Assembly: GCA_934539295.1 (NCBI GenBank)
Contig: CAKTCN010000045.1
Span: 1 to 19,359, forward strand
Direction: 5' to 3'
DNA from: an uncultured Allosphingosinicella sp.
GTDB lineage: Bacteria; Pseudomonadota; Alphaproteobacteria; Sphingomonadales; Sphingomonadaceae
DNA: 19,359 bases
Of this stretch, positions 8,153-16,177 are shown piece by piece. Below the pieces are notes generated by a model. It was not told the origin of the DNA and ran no database searches. It saw only the letters and a program-made list of their open reading frames with translations. Every line of letters starts with the position of its first letter. Position 1 is the stretch's first letter. The position numbers and the translations under genes are program-made.

Positions 8153-10138
8153 ATGGCAGACGAAGCTCAGGACGGCATGCCTTCGGGCAGCTGGCGGCGC
8201 GGCTGGGCCGGCGCAGGCGCGTTGCTCGCGACCCTGCTCCTTATCGCGCTGGTTGCGATGGTGACCCTCACCAACCGGCAGCGCGACGAGGCGCTGGGCT
8301 GGGAACGGCACACTCAGGACGTGATGCTGCTTACCCGATCGCTGGACGCGACCTTGTCGCGCGCCGAGGCGGCTTTGGGCCGTTTCGTGCTGGACGAGCA
8401 GGTGGAAACGTCCGGCTATACCTATTCGGCCGAATGGCAGAATGCCGGCCGCCAGATTGGGCAACTTCAGCGCCTGGTCCGCCGCGACGCCGCGCAGGTG
8501 AAGGCCGTCGGCGAGCTCAAGGAGCTCTATGATCGCCGCGGCAAGGAGCTCGCGCCCGCCGCGGCAGCCGCCGTGGCCAAGCGCGGCAGCGACGGTCCCT
8601 CCTATTTCTGGCACGCCGGCCGCTCGGAAACCGTACCCTCCATCCGCAGCAAGCTGGACCAGATCGCCACGCAGGAACGCGCCACCATGGCCGAGCGCCG
8701 CCGCGAGACCGGCATCTTCGCGGCCGAGGCGGAACGCATGACCGATTGGCTTGGCTGGGTCGCCGTGCTGGTAGGCTTCGGTGCGGTGGTGTTCGGCGCC
8801 ATGGCCTATCGCGCGCTCAACGACCAGCTCATCGCCCAGGCCGAGGCGGACAGTGAGGCCGGCCGCGCATCCGCGCTGGAGGAAGCGGTGCGGACACGCA
8901 CCCGCGAACTCAGCGACGCCAATGAGCGCCTCCGCGCCGAGGCCGCGGAGCGCGAGGCGGCCGAGGCACAGCTTCGCCAGGTGCAGAAGATGGAGGCGGT
9001 CGGGCAGCTCACCGGCGGCATCGCGCACGACTTCAACAACATGTTGGCCGTGGTGGTCGGCGGCCTCGACATCGCGCGGCGCCGCCTTTCCGGCCCGCGC
9101 ACGGATGTCGAGCCGCATCTCGACAGTGCGATGGAAGGCGCCAATCGCGCAGCGGCGCTCACCCGGCGCCTGCTTGCCTTTTCCCGCGCGGAGGCACTCC
9201 TGCCCGAAGCGATCTCGGCCGCGGGGCTGGTGGACGGCATGCTCGACCTTGTCGACCGCACGATCGGCGAGCGGATCGAGGTGCGCACCATCCTGCCCGA
9301 TGATGACTGGCAGATCTGGGCCGACCGCAGCGGACTGGAAAACGCCATCCTGAACCTCGCCGTCAACGCGCGCGACGCGATGGAGGGCGAAGGCCGCATC
9401 ACCATCGGCGTGGAGAACGTCCGCTTGACCCCCGGGGAAGTGGCGAGCCTCGCGCCCGGCGAATATGTGCGCATCTCCGTGGGTGATACCGGCAGCGGCA
9501 TCGCGCCCGAGCATCTGGAAAAGGTGTTCGAGCCGTTCTTCACCACCAAGCCGGTCGGCAAGGGCACTGGCCTCGGCCTCAGCCAGATCTTCGGCTTCGC
9601 GCGCCAGTCGGGCGGAGACGTCACGGTGGAATCCTCCGTGGGTGTGGGCACCACCGTCGCCCTCTACCTTCCGCGCTCCACCCGCACCGCCGTGGCAGGC
9701 GCCGCCCAGAGCGCTCGCATCTCTGCCTTCGAGCAGGCGGTCGAAGGGACGTCCATCGTCGTGGTCGAAGATGATCCGCGGGTCAGCCGCTCCACGGTCA
9801 GCGCACTGGAGGAACTCGGTTATCGCCCGCGCGCCTGCGCGGGGGGCGAAGAGGCACTGGCCATCATGCGCGAACAGCCCGTCGACCTGGTCATCACCGA
9901 CGTGATGATGCCGGGCATGACGGGTCCCGAACTCGTCCGTATCCTGGCGCGCGAATATCCCGCGACGGCCGTCCTGTTCGTGACTGGCTATGTCGGCGAT
10001 GCAGGCGAGGCGGTGGACCTCAGCGGCTACGACCTGCTGCGCAAACCCTTCACCGTCTCCGCCCTCGCCGAGGCCGTCGCCGCTGCCCTCGGCTTCAGCG
10101 AACCGCGCCGCGCTTCAGCAAGCGCGGCAGCAGAGTAG
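8153..10138 (+). CDS. CHASE3-like membrane hybrid histidine kinase with C-terminal receiver
   Basis: This 661-residue protein has a membrane segment at about 18-40, a periplasmic helical region of about 155 residues resembling CHASE3, a second membrane segment at about 199-219 and a coiled coil (225-280). The HisKA domain carries phosphoacceptor H292 in GGIAHDFNN. The HATPase domain follows, with NAILNLAVNARDAM as N-box, DTGSGI and GKGTGLGLS as G-boxes. The C-terminal receiver (about 537-652) has VVVEDD at its start, phosphoacceptor D583 in VITDVMMPG and a conserved lysine in LLRKPF. It therefore senses an envelope signal and relays phosphate internally; the final output regulator is not here. 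The ATG at 8153 has no strong ribosome site. Its 3' end overlaps the convergent nucleotidyltransferase gene by 44 bases. Confidence 0.9.
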   Translation: MADEAQDGMPSGSWRRGWAGAGALLATLLLIALVAMVTLTNRQRDEALGWERHTQDVMLLTRSLDATLSRAEAALGRFVLDEQVETSGYTYSAEWQNAGRQIGQLQRLVRRDAAQVKAVGELKELYDRRGKELAPAAAAAVAKRGSDGPSYFWHAGRSETVPSIRSKLDQIATQERATMAERRRETGIFAAEAERMTDWLGWVAVLVGFGAVVFGAMAYRALNDQLIAQAEADSEAGRASALEEAVRTRTRELSDANERLRAEAAEREAAEAQLRQVQKMEAVGQLTGGIAHDFNNMLAVVVGGLDIARRRLSGPRTDVEPHLDSAMEGANRAAALTRRLLAFSRAEALLPEAISAAGLVDGMLDLVDRTIGERIEVRTILPDDDWQIWADRSGLENAILNLAVNARDAMEGEGRITIGVENVRLTPGEVASLAPGEYVRISVGDTGSGIAPEHLEKVFEPFFTTKPVGKGTGLGLSQIFGFARQSGGDVTVESSVGVGTTVALYLPRSTRTAVAGAAQSARISAFEQAVEGTSIVVVEDDPRVSRSTVSALEELGYRPRACAGGEEALAIMREQPVDLVITDVMMPGMTGPELVRILAREYPATAVLFVTGYVGDAGEAVDLSGYDLLRKPFTVSALAEAVAAALGFSEPRRASASAAAE

Positions 10139-10970
10139 TTGCCGCCAGCAAGGGGTGTCGCCGCTGCCACGGCGTGATCCGGATGTCGGTGCCGGCATGG
10201 CGGTTGATCTTCCAGGCGAGATAGTCGATCCCGCCCGCAAAAGTCCCGCTCGCCTTTAACAGCCGCAGCACGGTGGTGCGCTTGCCGGTGCGCCGCAGCC
10301 GTTTCCACAACCGCTCCCCCGCCGCGCGCGACATGTCGGCGCCGGCAGGCAGCGCCGCCCCGCCGAAGCGGCGGTAACGCTCCGGATCCGCATCGACGAT
10401 CGAGGATGACCGGTCCTTGCGCTCGGCACGCAGTTCGCACGTGTAGGTCAACGCAAAGCCCTTGCGCCAAACCTCCAGGCTGTCCGCACTGTCCGACATC
10501 GGCAGCGCGTAGGACAGCAGGGTCGGTGCCGCCAGCGCGACGCTGTCGTGCACCTTCTCACGCGCCGCATCGTCCGCGGCCCACACCAGTCGCGACGGCT
10601 GGGCAAAGCGCGCCCACACCGAAACGGTACGCGCCTGCGGCCCGCACTCGCGCCGGAAGTCGGCCTCGCTCAACACCGCATATTTGGCGGCCATGCCCGC
10701 ATGCTCGAACGGGAACACGTTGGGCGGGATCAGCCGGTTTGCGCTTGCCAGCCAGCTCTTTACATAAGCCGCCCGGTAATCGGACACGATCAGGTAAAAA
10801 TCCAGCATCATGCCGTCGAGCTCGGCCGTGCGAAGGCACGACCCGTAGAACAGCACGGCACGTGCCGCCGCGCCATATTGGGCGGCAATCGCTTCCGCCA
10901 TGGCAGTGACGACCGGCTGGACCGGCTCGCCAAGCTCGGCAGCCACCAATTGCTTCAGATTGTCGGACAT
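10095..10970 (-). CDS. Tam41-like nucleotidyltransferase-fold protein, probable lipid-head-group activation
   Basis: This 291-residue protein has a minimal nucleotidyltransferase signature, FYGSCLRT (G43, S44) followed by LDFYLIVSDY (D57). It then shows the pattern of the Tam41 CDP-diacylglycerol synthase family: AAKYAVLS near 94-101 (compare IKYGVVS of Tam41) and SVWARFAQPSRLVW near 117-130 (compare the AGRLQKPV segment). These are similarities I see by eye, not a database hit. It is the last gene of a minus-strand operon, 9 bases after the lipid kinase. The obvious inference is that it converts the lipid phosphate made by that kinase into a CDP-lipid. A Caulobacter cluster (cpgABC) next to SPT makes ceramide phosphoglycerate, and this gene probably corresponds to one of its members. 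Confidence 0.7.
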   Translation of the reverse strand: MSDNLKQLVAAELGEPVQPVVTAMAEAIAAQYGAAARAVLFYGSCLRTAELDGMMLDFYLIVSDYRAAYVKSWLASANRLIPPNVFPFEHAGMAAKYAVLSEADFRRECGPQARTVSVWARFAQPSRLVWAADDAAREKVHDSVALAAPTLLSYALPMSDSADSLEVWRKGFALTYTCELRAERKDRSSSIVDADPERYRRFGGAALPAGADMSRAAGERLWKRLRRTGKRTTVLRLLKASGTFAGGIDYLAWKINRHAGTDIRITPWQRRHPLLAATTLLPRLLKRGAVR

Positions 10971-10979
10971 CGGGCTGCC

Positions 10980-11942
10980 TTAGGCGGCGAGGCGCAGGAA
11001 CGGAATCGGCGAACTACTCTTGAGGATGATCGGGTGGTTCTCGTTCGCCTGGAACAGCTCGCCGTCCAGGATCACGCGGGTCGCTTTGCCCTCGATCTTG
11101 ATCTCGTCGCCGCGCTCCAGATGCACGCCCTTCAGCCTGTGCAGCCCCAAAGTCCCGCGCACCGCCGCCACAAGCGCCCGCATCAGCGGCACAGCGCGCC
11201 GCTCCACCGCCATCAGCTGCATGCCCCCGCCCTGCGGCGTGTGGCTGCCCAGCAGCAGCTTCTCCAGCGTGGTCACCATCAACAGCGCAAAACGCCCTTG
11301 CAGCTGCCCGTCGCGCACCACCGACACGCGTACCGGTGCCGGCATGGGCGGCAGGAACTTGCCCGTCAGCCCGAATGCGAGCGAGAACAGGGTCGCCACC
11401 ATCGTCAGCGCGTGGCTGACCCCGTTGGGAAGGCCGAGCGGATAGATCTTGTGACGGCAGTAAAGCATCGTGTCGGCAAGCCCGGCCGCGCCCAGGAACA
11501 TGCCCAGCACTGCGCGCCCGTTTCCCTCCCCTGCCGAGAGGGAGATCAACTCGCGCTGCACCACATGTCCGTCCAGATCGGACTTGGCGAGCTCCAACAC
11601 GCGGGCCAGTGCCTCCAGCGGATCGCCGACAGCCCCAAGGTCGAGCGCTATCAGGTTGGTCTTGCCGTTCGGCAGCACCGCGACGGGTGGCGGCGCACCC
11701 TTGAAATGATCGCCGTGATAAAGCTCGGTCAGCGCCGCCTGCACCGTTCCGTCGCCGCCGTTGATGACCAGCACCTTGGGCTTCACCCGCGCGATGGTGG
11801 CGAGCGCGGCGCCGATCTGCTCCACATCCTCCACCTCATAGTGGAAAATGTCCTGGTGCTCGGCGCAAAAGCTGCGCACCCGCGGCAACAGCGAACGGTT
11901 GCCGGTTGAGCGCGGGTTGGACAGAAGGGCGACGCGGGCCAT
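10980..11942 (-). CDS. cpgB: Ceramide/diacylglycerol-type lipid kinase (CpgB-like)
   Basis: This 320-residue protein has the DAGK catalytic fold: N-terminal VALLSNPRSTGN (about 4-15), the nucleotide-binding INGGDGTVQAAL (60-71) and the unusual PNGKTNLIALDLG (91-103), where most YegS/DgkB kinases have a GTGNDFA-type loop. The C-terminal beta domain ends in DGELF. It would phosphorylate a lipid hydroxyl using ATP. In Caulobacter the kinase of this type beside SPT (CpgB) is a ceramide kinase, and that is the best reading here; diacylglycerol or sphingoid-base kinase are alternatives. It starts at the ATG ending at 11942, two bases after the DUF2141 stop, so it is translationally coupled. Confidence 0.82.
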   Translation of the reverse strand: MARVALLSNPRSTGNRSLLPRVRSFCAEHQDIFHYEVEDVEQIGAALATIARVKPKVLVINGGDGTVQAALTELYHGDHFKGAPPPVAVLPNGKTNLIALDLGAVGDPLEALARVLELAKSDLDGHVVQRELISLSAGEGNGRAVLGMFLGAAGLADTMLYCRHKIYPLGLPNGVSHALTMVATLFSLAFGLTGKFLPPMPAPVRVSVVRDGQLQGRFALLMVTTLEKLLLGSHTPQGGGMQLMAVERRAVPLMRALVAAVRGTLGLHRLKGVHLERGDEIKIEGKATRVILDGELFQANENHPIILKSSSPIPFLRLAA

Positions 11943-11944
11943 GG

Positions 11945-12451
11945 TTAGCCGCGCTTGATCGGGCCGATGGACAGGCCCTGGCGATATTGCAGCACCACGT
12001 CGACCGGCTTCACGCCGCGGCCGATCGACACCGCTGCCTTGGCGTGGCTCGGCTTGAGGTTGGTTAGCGAAAGCTTCGGATTGTTGGAGAATCCGCCGCC
12101 GTCGTTCCAGTCGGAACCGTTGCCCTTGACGTCGTGACGCACCGCGATCGCATAGGTGCCAGCCGATGGCACGACGATGCACACCGGCATGCGCGTTGCG
12201 GTGACCGGCAGGTCAATGCGGCGCAGCTTCGCACCCTTGGCCAGGAATTCGGAAGGATCGCTACCATATACCTGCACGCGAACGCGGCCGGTCTGCGCCT
12301 TGAAGCCCGAAACATTGACCAGGAAAGCCGATTTGCCCGATCCCGCCTCGCAGGCGGCGGCGTCCGGGCCGAGCGCAGCCTGCGCCGCAGCCGGTATGGC
12401 GGCCAGCGAGACAGCGCCGACAAGGGCGGCGATCGAAAGAGATTTGTACAT
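11945..12451 (-). CDS. Secreted DUF2141 protein
   Basis: This 168-residue protein has a clear signal peptide (MYKSLSIAALVGAVSLAAIP, cleavage probably after AAAQA) and a single DUF2141 domain with the family features AFLVNVSGFKAQTGRVRVQVYG, a G-T-Y-A-I-A-V strand, HDVKGNGS and GFSNNP. The function of DUF2141 is not established; the domain looks like a periplasmic beta-sandwich. It opens the minus-strand operon with the lipid kinase and nucleotidyltransferase, so I infer an envelope role tied to the phosphorylated sphingolipid, for example binding or handling it in the periplasm. The ATG at 12451 has AGGAG at 12466-12462. Two cysteines in the mature part could form a disulfide. Confidence 0.85.
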   Translation of the reverse strand: MYKSLSIAALVGAVSLAAIPAAAQAALGPDAAACEAGSGKSAFLVNVSGFKAQTGRVRVQVYGSDPSEFLAKGAKLRRIDLPVTATRMPVCIVVPSAGTYAIAVRHDVKGNGSDWNDGGGFSNNPKLSLTNLKPSHAKAAVSIGRGVKPVDVVLQYRQGLSIGPIKRG

Positions 12452-12579
12452 GACCCATCCACTCCTAGCGGGTATAGCCGCGCCAGCGACAAGGCGCGGC
12501 GCCTGTAGCCTTGAGCCCCCTTTTCGTTTGCCCATATGGACCGGGCTTGCGGCCAAATTGTGGTGATGGAACGACAAAA
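12452..12579. promoter_or_regulatory. Divergent promoter region between the lipid kinase operon and lptFG
   Basis: The two operons diverge across about 128 bases, so both promoters must lie here. For the plus strand, TTGAGC (12511-12516) with TATGGA (12535-12540) at 18-base spacing is the best candidate I can find, but the match is weak. For the minus strand no convincing pair is visible. A shared regulator could coordinate head-group modification and transport from this spot. Confidence 0.4.
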
Positions 12580-13800
12580 TTGGTTTTGAGCACGCTCGTC
12601 GACCGCTACATGGTCCGCCTGATCGCCGTGCCTTTGGCAGGCACGCTGACGCTTGCCGCCATGCTGCTGGTGCTCGACAAGATGCTGCGCCTGTTCGACT
12701 TCGTGGTGAGCGAAGGCGGGCCGGTGCGCGTCGTGTTCCAGATGCTGGCCAACATGATCCCCGAATATCTCGGCCTCGGTATCCCGATCGGCCTGATGCT
12801 CGGAATCCTGCTCGCCTTCCGCAAGCTCGCCCTCTCGTCCGAACTCGATTCCCTGCGCGGTGTTGGCCTTGGCTACGGCCGGCTGCTGCGCGTTCCCTAC
12901 ATGTTCGCGTTCGCGCTCATGGCGGTGAACCTCGCCATCGTGGGCTTCATTCAGCCCCGCGCCGAATATGCCTATGAAGGCCTCAACTTCGACCTGCGCT
13001 CCGGTGCGCTCGGGGCTTCCATCCGGGTGGGCGAATTTAACAAGCTGGGTGAACGGCTGACCCTGCGTGTGGACCAGAGCAGCGAGCAAGGCGCCCGCCT
13101 GCACGGTGTCTTCGCGCGGGCCGAGGCATCGAGCGGCCGCACCGTGGCGGTCACGGCCGACCTCGGCACCTTCATGGCGACCGACGATCCCAACACCATC
13201 ATCCTTCGTCTGCGCAATGGCCGGCTGGTCCATACCGAACCCAACAATGCCTCGCTGCGCGTGTTGAGCTTCCAGAGCTACGACCTGCCCATCAACCTTC
13301 CGGCGATCGAAAGCTTCCGAAGCCGCTCCAATGACGAGGAACTGACCATTCCCGAACTGGTCCGCCTCGGCAAATCGGGCATGCTGGAGGATGAGCGGCG
13401 CAATGCCGTGCGTGCCAACTTCCACTTCCGCATGGTGGAGGTGGCGATGATGCTGCTCCTCCCCCTCCTCGCCGTGTCGCTCGCCGTGCCGCCCAAGCGC
13501 AGCACGTCTGGCCTCGGCATCTTCATCGGCATCGTGATGATCGTCACCTACCACAAGGTGAATCAATATGCCGAGCAGATGGGCGCGCAGGGCCGCTTCG
13601 ATCCCGCGCTCGCCCTGTGGATCCCCTTCTTCATATTCGGCGCACTGATCGTGTGGATGTACTGGACGCTGGCGCACAAGCCTGGCGGCCAGCCGATCGG
13701 TGCGCTCGAACGCGTCTTCTCGAAACTGGGCAAGATGGTGGGGCGCCTGCTCGGCTTCGGCCGCCGCGCCCGCCGCCGCCCGCTGGTGCCCGCCGAATGA
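12580..13800 (+). CDS. lptF: LptF, permease subunit of the Lpt ABC transporter
   Basis: This protein of about 406 residues is a YjgP/YjgQ-family permease. Three membrane helices at the N-terminus (the first after MVRLIAVPLAGTL, then PEYLGLGIPIGLMLGILLAF, then FALMAVNLAIVGFI) are followed by a periplasmic beta-jellyroll of about 180 residues and three more helices at the C-terminus. Coupling-helix wording LALSSELDSLRGVGL is typical of LptF. With LptG and LptB2 it extracts a lipid from the inner membrane. No ATG fits the family N-terminus; I use the TTG at 12580, which has GGTGATGG 10 bases upstream, with TTG 12586 and ATG 12610 as alternatives. It overlaps lptG. Confidence 0.92.
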   Translation: MVLSTLVDRYMVRLIAVPLAGTLTLAAMLLVLDKMLRLFDFVVSEGGPVRVVFQMLANMIPEYLGLGIPIGLMLGILLAFRKLALSSELDSLRGVGLGYGRLLRVPYMFAFALMAVNLAIVGFIQPRAEYAYEGLNFDLRSGALGASIRVGEFNKLGERLTLRVDQSSEQGARLHGVFARAEASSGRTVAVTADLGTFMATDDPNTIILRLRNGRLVHTEPNNASLRVLSFQSYDLPINLPAIESFRSRSNDEELTIPELVRLGKSGMLEDERRNAVRANFHFRMVEVAMMLLLPLLAVSLAVPPKRSTSGLGIFIGIVMIVTYHKVNQYAEQMGAQGRFDPALALWIPFFIFGALIVWMYWTLAHKPGGQPIGALERVFSKLGKMVGRLLGFGRRARRRPLVPAE

Positions 13801-14891
13801 TCAGCCGCCTTTTCCCGTCCAAGCGGATCGCGCTCTACCTCGCCAAGACGTTCCTGCTGCGCAGCATCGCCGTGCTGGGCGCGCTCGTGCTCATCCTGAT
13901 GATGCTCGACCTGCTCGGGCAGAGCGGCAAGATCCTCGCCTATCCGGGCAACGGCGATGCCGAATTGTGGCGTTATGCATCGCTGCGCGTGCCGCAGCTC
14001 ATCGCCCGCTTCCTGCCCTTTGCCATCCTGCTGGGTACGCTCATCACCCTGACCGCCCTCAATCAGAATAGCGAGATCGTCAGCATGAAGGCGGCCGGCA
14101 TCTCGGCGCACCAGATCATTGCCCCCCTGATGGTCGCGAGCCTCGCGGTCGCGGGCATATCCTTCATGTTCAACGAACGCATCGTGACCCGTGCCACGGC
14201 CACGCTGGATGCGTGGGAGGACGTGAAATACGGCCCGATCCCGCCCGACACGGACATTCACACCAACGTCTGGGTCCGCCAGGGCGACGACCTCGTCCTT
14301 GCGCGGCAGGTGCGCGGTGAAGGGGCGAATACCCGGCTGTCCGGCATCACCATTCATGAACGGCAGGACGGCATCCTCACCCGCATCATCGATGCCGAGC
14401 GCGGTGTCCCCGAAGGCGGCGCCTGGCGCCTCGCCAACGCCCGAGTCACCGATGTCACCGCCGCCCGCGTGGCACAGGCGGCAAGCCTGATCGCGGGGCA
14501 GGGCGTAACGCCCGACCAGTTCACCCTCGCCGCCGTGGACCCCAACGAACAGGGTTTTGCCGCCCTGTCCACGTCCATCGGCCAGTTGCGCGCCGCCGGG
14601 CGCGAGACCCGTTCGCTCGAGGCCAATCTCTGGCACAAATTCTCAGGTCCCTTGTCATCTGTCCTGATGCCGCTGCTTGCCGCGGTCGCCGCTTTCGGCC
14701 TGGCACGATCGGGCCAGGTGTTCGTGCGCGCGGTGATCGGCATGGCGCTGGGCTTCGCCTTCTTCGTCGCCGACAATTTCGCGCTCGCCATGGGCAATCT
14801 CGGTGCCTACCCGCCCTGGCTTTCCGCCTGGGGTCCCTTCTTCCTGTTCGCGCTGATCGGGGAAACCGTCCTCATCCGCACCGAAGAGTAG
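13797..14891 (+). CDS. lptG: LptG, permease subunit of the Lpt ABC transporter
   Basis: This 364-residue protein is the partner permease, with three N-terminal helices (for example LGALVLILMMLDLLGQSG and RFLPFAILLGTLITLTAL), a periplasmic jellyroll and a C-terminal helical set (SSVLMPLLAAVAAFGLA, then VIGMALGFAFFVADN). The segment NQNSEIVSMKAAGISAHQI is the characteristic LptG coupling region. Its ATG overlaps the lptF stop as ATGA, so the two are translationally coupled. lptB, lptC and lptA are not in the window. The sphingolipid genes on both sides suggest that this LptFG pair may handle glycosphingolipid. Confidence 0.94.
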   Translation: MISRLFPSKRIALYLAKTFLLRSIAVLGALVLILMMLDLLGQSGKILAYPGNGDAELWRYASLRVPQLIARFLPFAILLGTLITLTALNQNSEIVSMKAAGISAHQIIAPLMVASLAVAGISFMFNERIVTRATATLDAWEDVKYGPIPPDTDIHTNVWVRQGDDLVLARQVRGEGANTRLSGITIHERQDGILTRIIDAERGVPEGGAWRLANARVTDVTAARVAQAASLIAGQGVTPDQFTLAAVDPNEQGFAALSTSIGQLRAAGRETRSLEANLWHKFSGPLSSVLMPLLAAVAAFGLARSGQVFVRAVIGMALGFAFFVADNFALAMGNLGAYPPWLSAWGPFFLFALIGETVLIRTEE

Positions 14892-15009
14892 CTTCCCCGC
14901 GTCAATCTCGCTCGCCGGCCACCTCGCTTGTCTCTCGTGCTCCACGGCGATATGAAAGCCCTCCTAGGTCTCGGGCACATGGCCCTGAGAACGCCGTGAC
15001 GAAACGCGC

Positions 15010-15963
15010 TTGCTCCAGCCCCGCCCTGCCCCACCCCAGCCTTTGATCGCACGTCTTCGCGCCGCGATAGAGGGACGCCGCGTGATCGGGCTTGGGCTGG
15101 CCTTGCTGGTCGAGTTGCTGCTGCTGCTGATCCTGCTATCGCTCGGCATCGAAGCACCGCCCGGCGATCCGAAAAGCAATGTCACGGTGGTGACTCTCTC
15201 TCCCGAAGCCTCCCGCGAGGCTGGCCCCGATCCGGCGCCTCCCTCACCCGAGCAGCCGCAGGAGCCGCAGCCGCAGCAACCGCCCTCGCCCGAACAGCCG
15301 CGTCCGCCTCAGCCGACCGAACTGCCGCCCCGACCGGCCGAGCCTGTGCCGGACCAGCCGGCGCCGCCGCCCGCACGGGTCCCCATCCCGACTCCGGCAG
15401 CGCCTGCGGCTCCCCCGACTCCCGCGGCCCCAGCCCGCACCCCTGCGCCGCCCCGGCAGTTTTACGGCCCACCCAATAAGGGCGGCAGCGCGATGGTGCG
15501 CGATACGGAGCGAGTCGGAACCATGCCCAATGGCGAGCCGCTCTATGCCGCCGCCTGGTATCGCGAGCCCGCGGACAAGATGCTGGGCGACTATCTGTCA
15601 ACGGCGCAGGGCCCGGGCTGGGGCATGATCGCCTGCCGCACCGCGCCCGATTACCGGGTGGAGGATTGCGTTGCGTTGGAGGAATATCCCCGCGGCTCCC
15701 GGATCAACCGGTCGATCCTTGCCGCTGCCTGGGAATTCCAGGTCCGCCCGCCGCGCATCGGGGGACGCCATCTGGTGGGCACATGGGTGCGGATCAGGAT
15801 CGATTACAGCATCTCGCGCCGGTCACGGGCGGGCGCCGGCATGCCGCACCGCCCCTCCGCTGGCGCTTTCCTACAGCGGCAGGTGCAGGCTAAGCTCCGC
15901 TTCGGGGGATCGTCCAGCCGCGCCTCTGCCGGAACACTTATGATCCAAAATACCCCCGACTAG
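15010..15963 (+). CDS. TonB-like envelope-spanning protein with proline-rich linker
   Basis: This protein of about 317 residues has one N-terminal membrane helix (VIGLGLALLVELLLLLILLSLGI, about 25-47), a proline-rich periplasmic stretch of about 110 residues full of PQP/PEQP repeats, and a C-terminal domain. That domain has MPNGEPLYAAAWYREPADKMLGDYL and ends AAWEFQVRPPRIGG followed by WVRIRIDY, matching the TonB-type C-terminus seen in sphingomonad TonB-like proteins. It would span the periplasm, but no ExbB/ExbD or receptor gene is here, so energising is uncertain. The start is unsure: TTG at 15010 or 15043, no clear ribosome site. The frame runs about 48 residues beyond the expected end (IDYS), with a low-quality tail, perhaps a frameshift or read-through. 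Confidence 0.7.
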   Translation: MLQPRPAPPQPLIARLRAAIEGRRVIGLGLALLVELLLLLILLSLGIEAPPGDPKSNVTVVTLSPEASREAGPDPAPPSPEQPQEPQPQQPPSPEQPRPPQPTELPPRPAEPVPDQPAPPPARVPIPTPAAPAAPPTPAAPARTPAPPRQFYGPPNKGGSAMVRDTERVGTMPNGEPLYAAAWYREPADKMLGDYLSTAQGPGWGMIACRTAPDYRVEDCVALEEYPRGSRINRSILAAAWEFQVRPPRIGGRHLVGTWVRIRIDYSISRRSRAGAGMPHRPSAGAFLQRQVQAKLRFGGSSSRASAGTLMIQNTPD

Positions 15964-16177
15964 GTGTGAAGTTTGCGTGAACTTCGGGCCGGCAGGACGC
16001 CGGACCGTCGCTTTCCGGCCACAGCGCGTCGGCAAAGCGGAGCGATGGCGACAAAGCGCGAAGCTTGCGTCCAACTTCCGCCTTATTGCATGTTCACTAG
16101 GCGGTCACATATCGTCCGGCACAAGGCCGGCTTGCACATCGGCATGGCCCGGGTGCCAGAATTTGGGGATATTCGAA

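Noticed and set aside
7931..9514. 527-codon open frame on the minus strand opposite spt and the histidine kinase
   Set aside because: It lies antisense to two well-supported genes, has no recognisable domain and is rich in Ala/Arg/Gly/His as expected from the reverse reading of GC-rich codons.
10548..11909. 453-codon open frame on the plus strand opposite the lipid kinase and nucleotidyltransferase
   Set aside because: Composition dominated by Arg, His and Gln; the minus-strand genes have clear family motifs and tight operon spacing.
12064..13677. 537-codon open frame on the minus strand opposite lptF
   Set aside because: Antisense shadow of lptF with His/Glu/Gln-rich composition and no domain; it also overlaps the DUF2141 gene in another frame.
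15182..15601. Repetitive proline codons considered as a tandem repeat or CRISPR-like array
   Set aside because: The repeats are degenerate PQP/PEQP codons within the TonB-like linker, without regular spacers; no CRISPR array is visible in the window.
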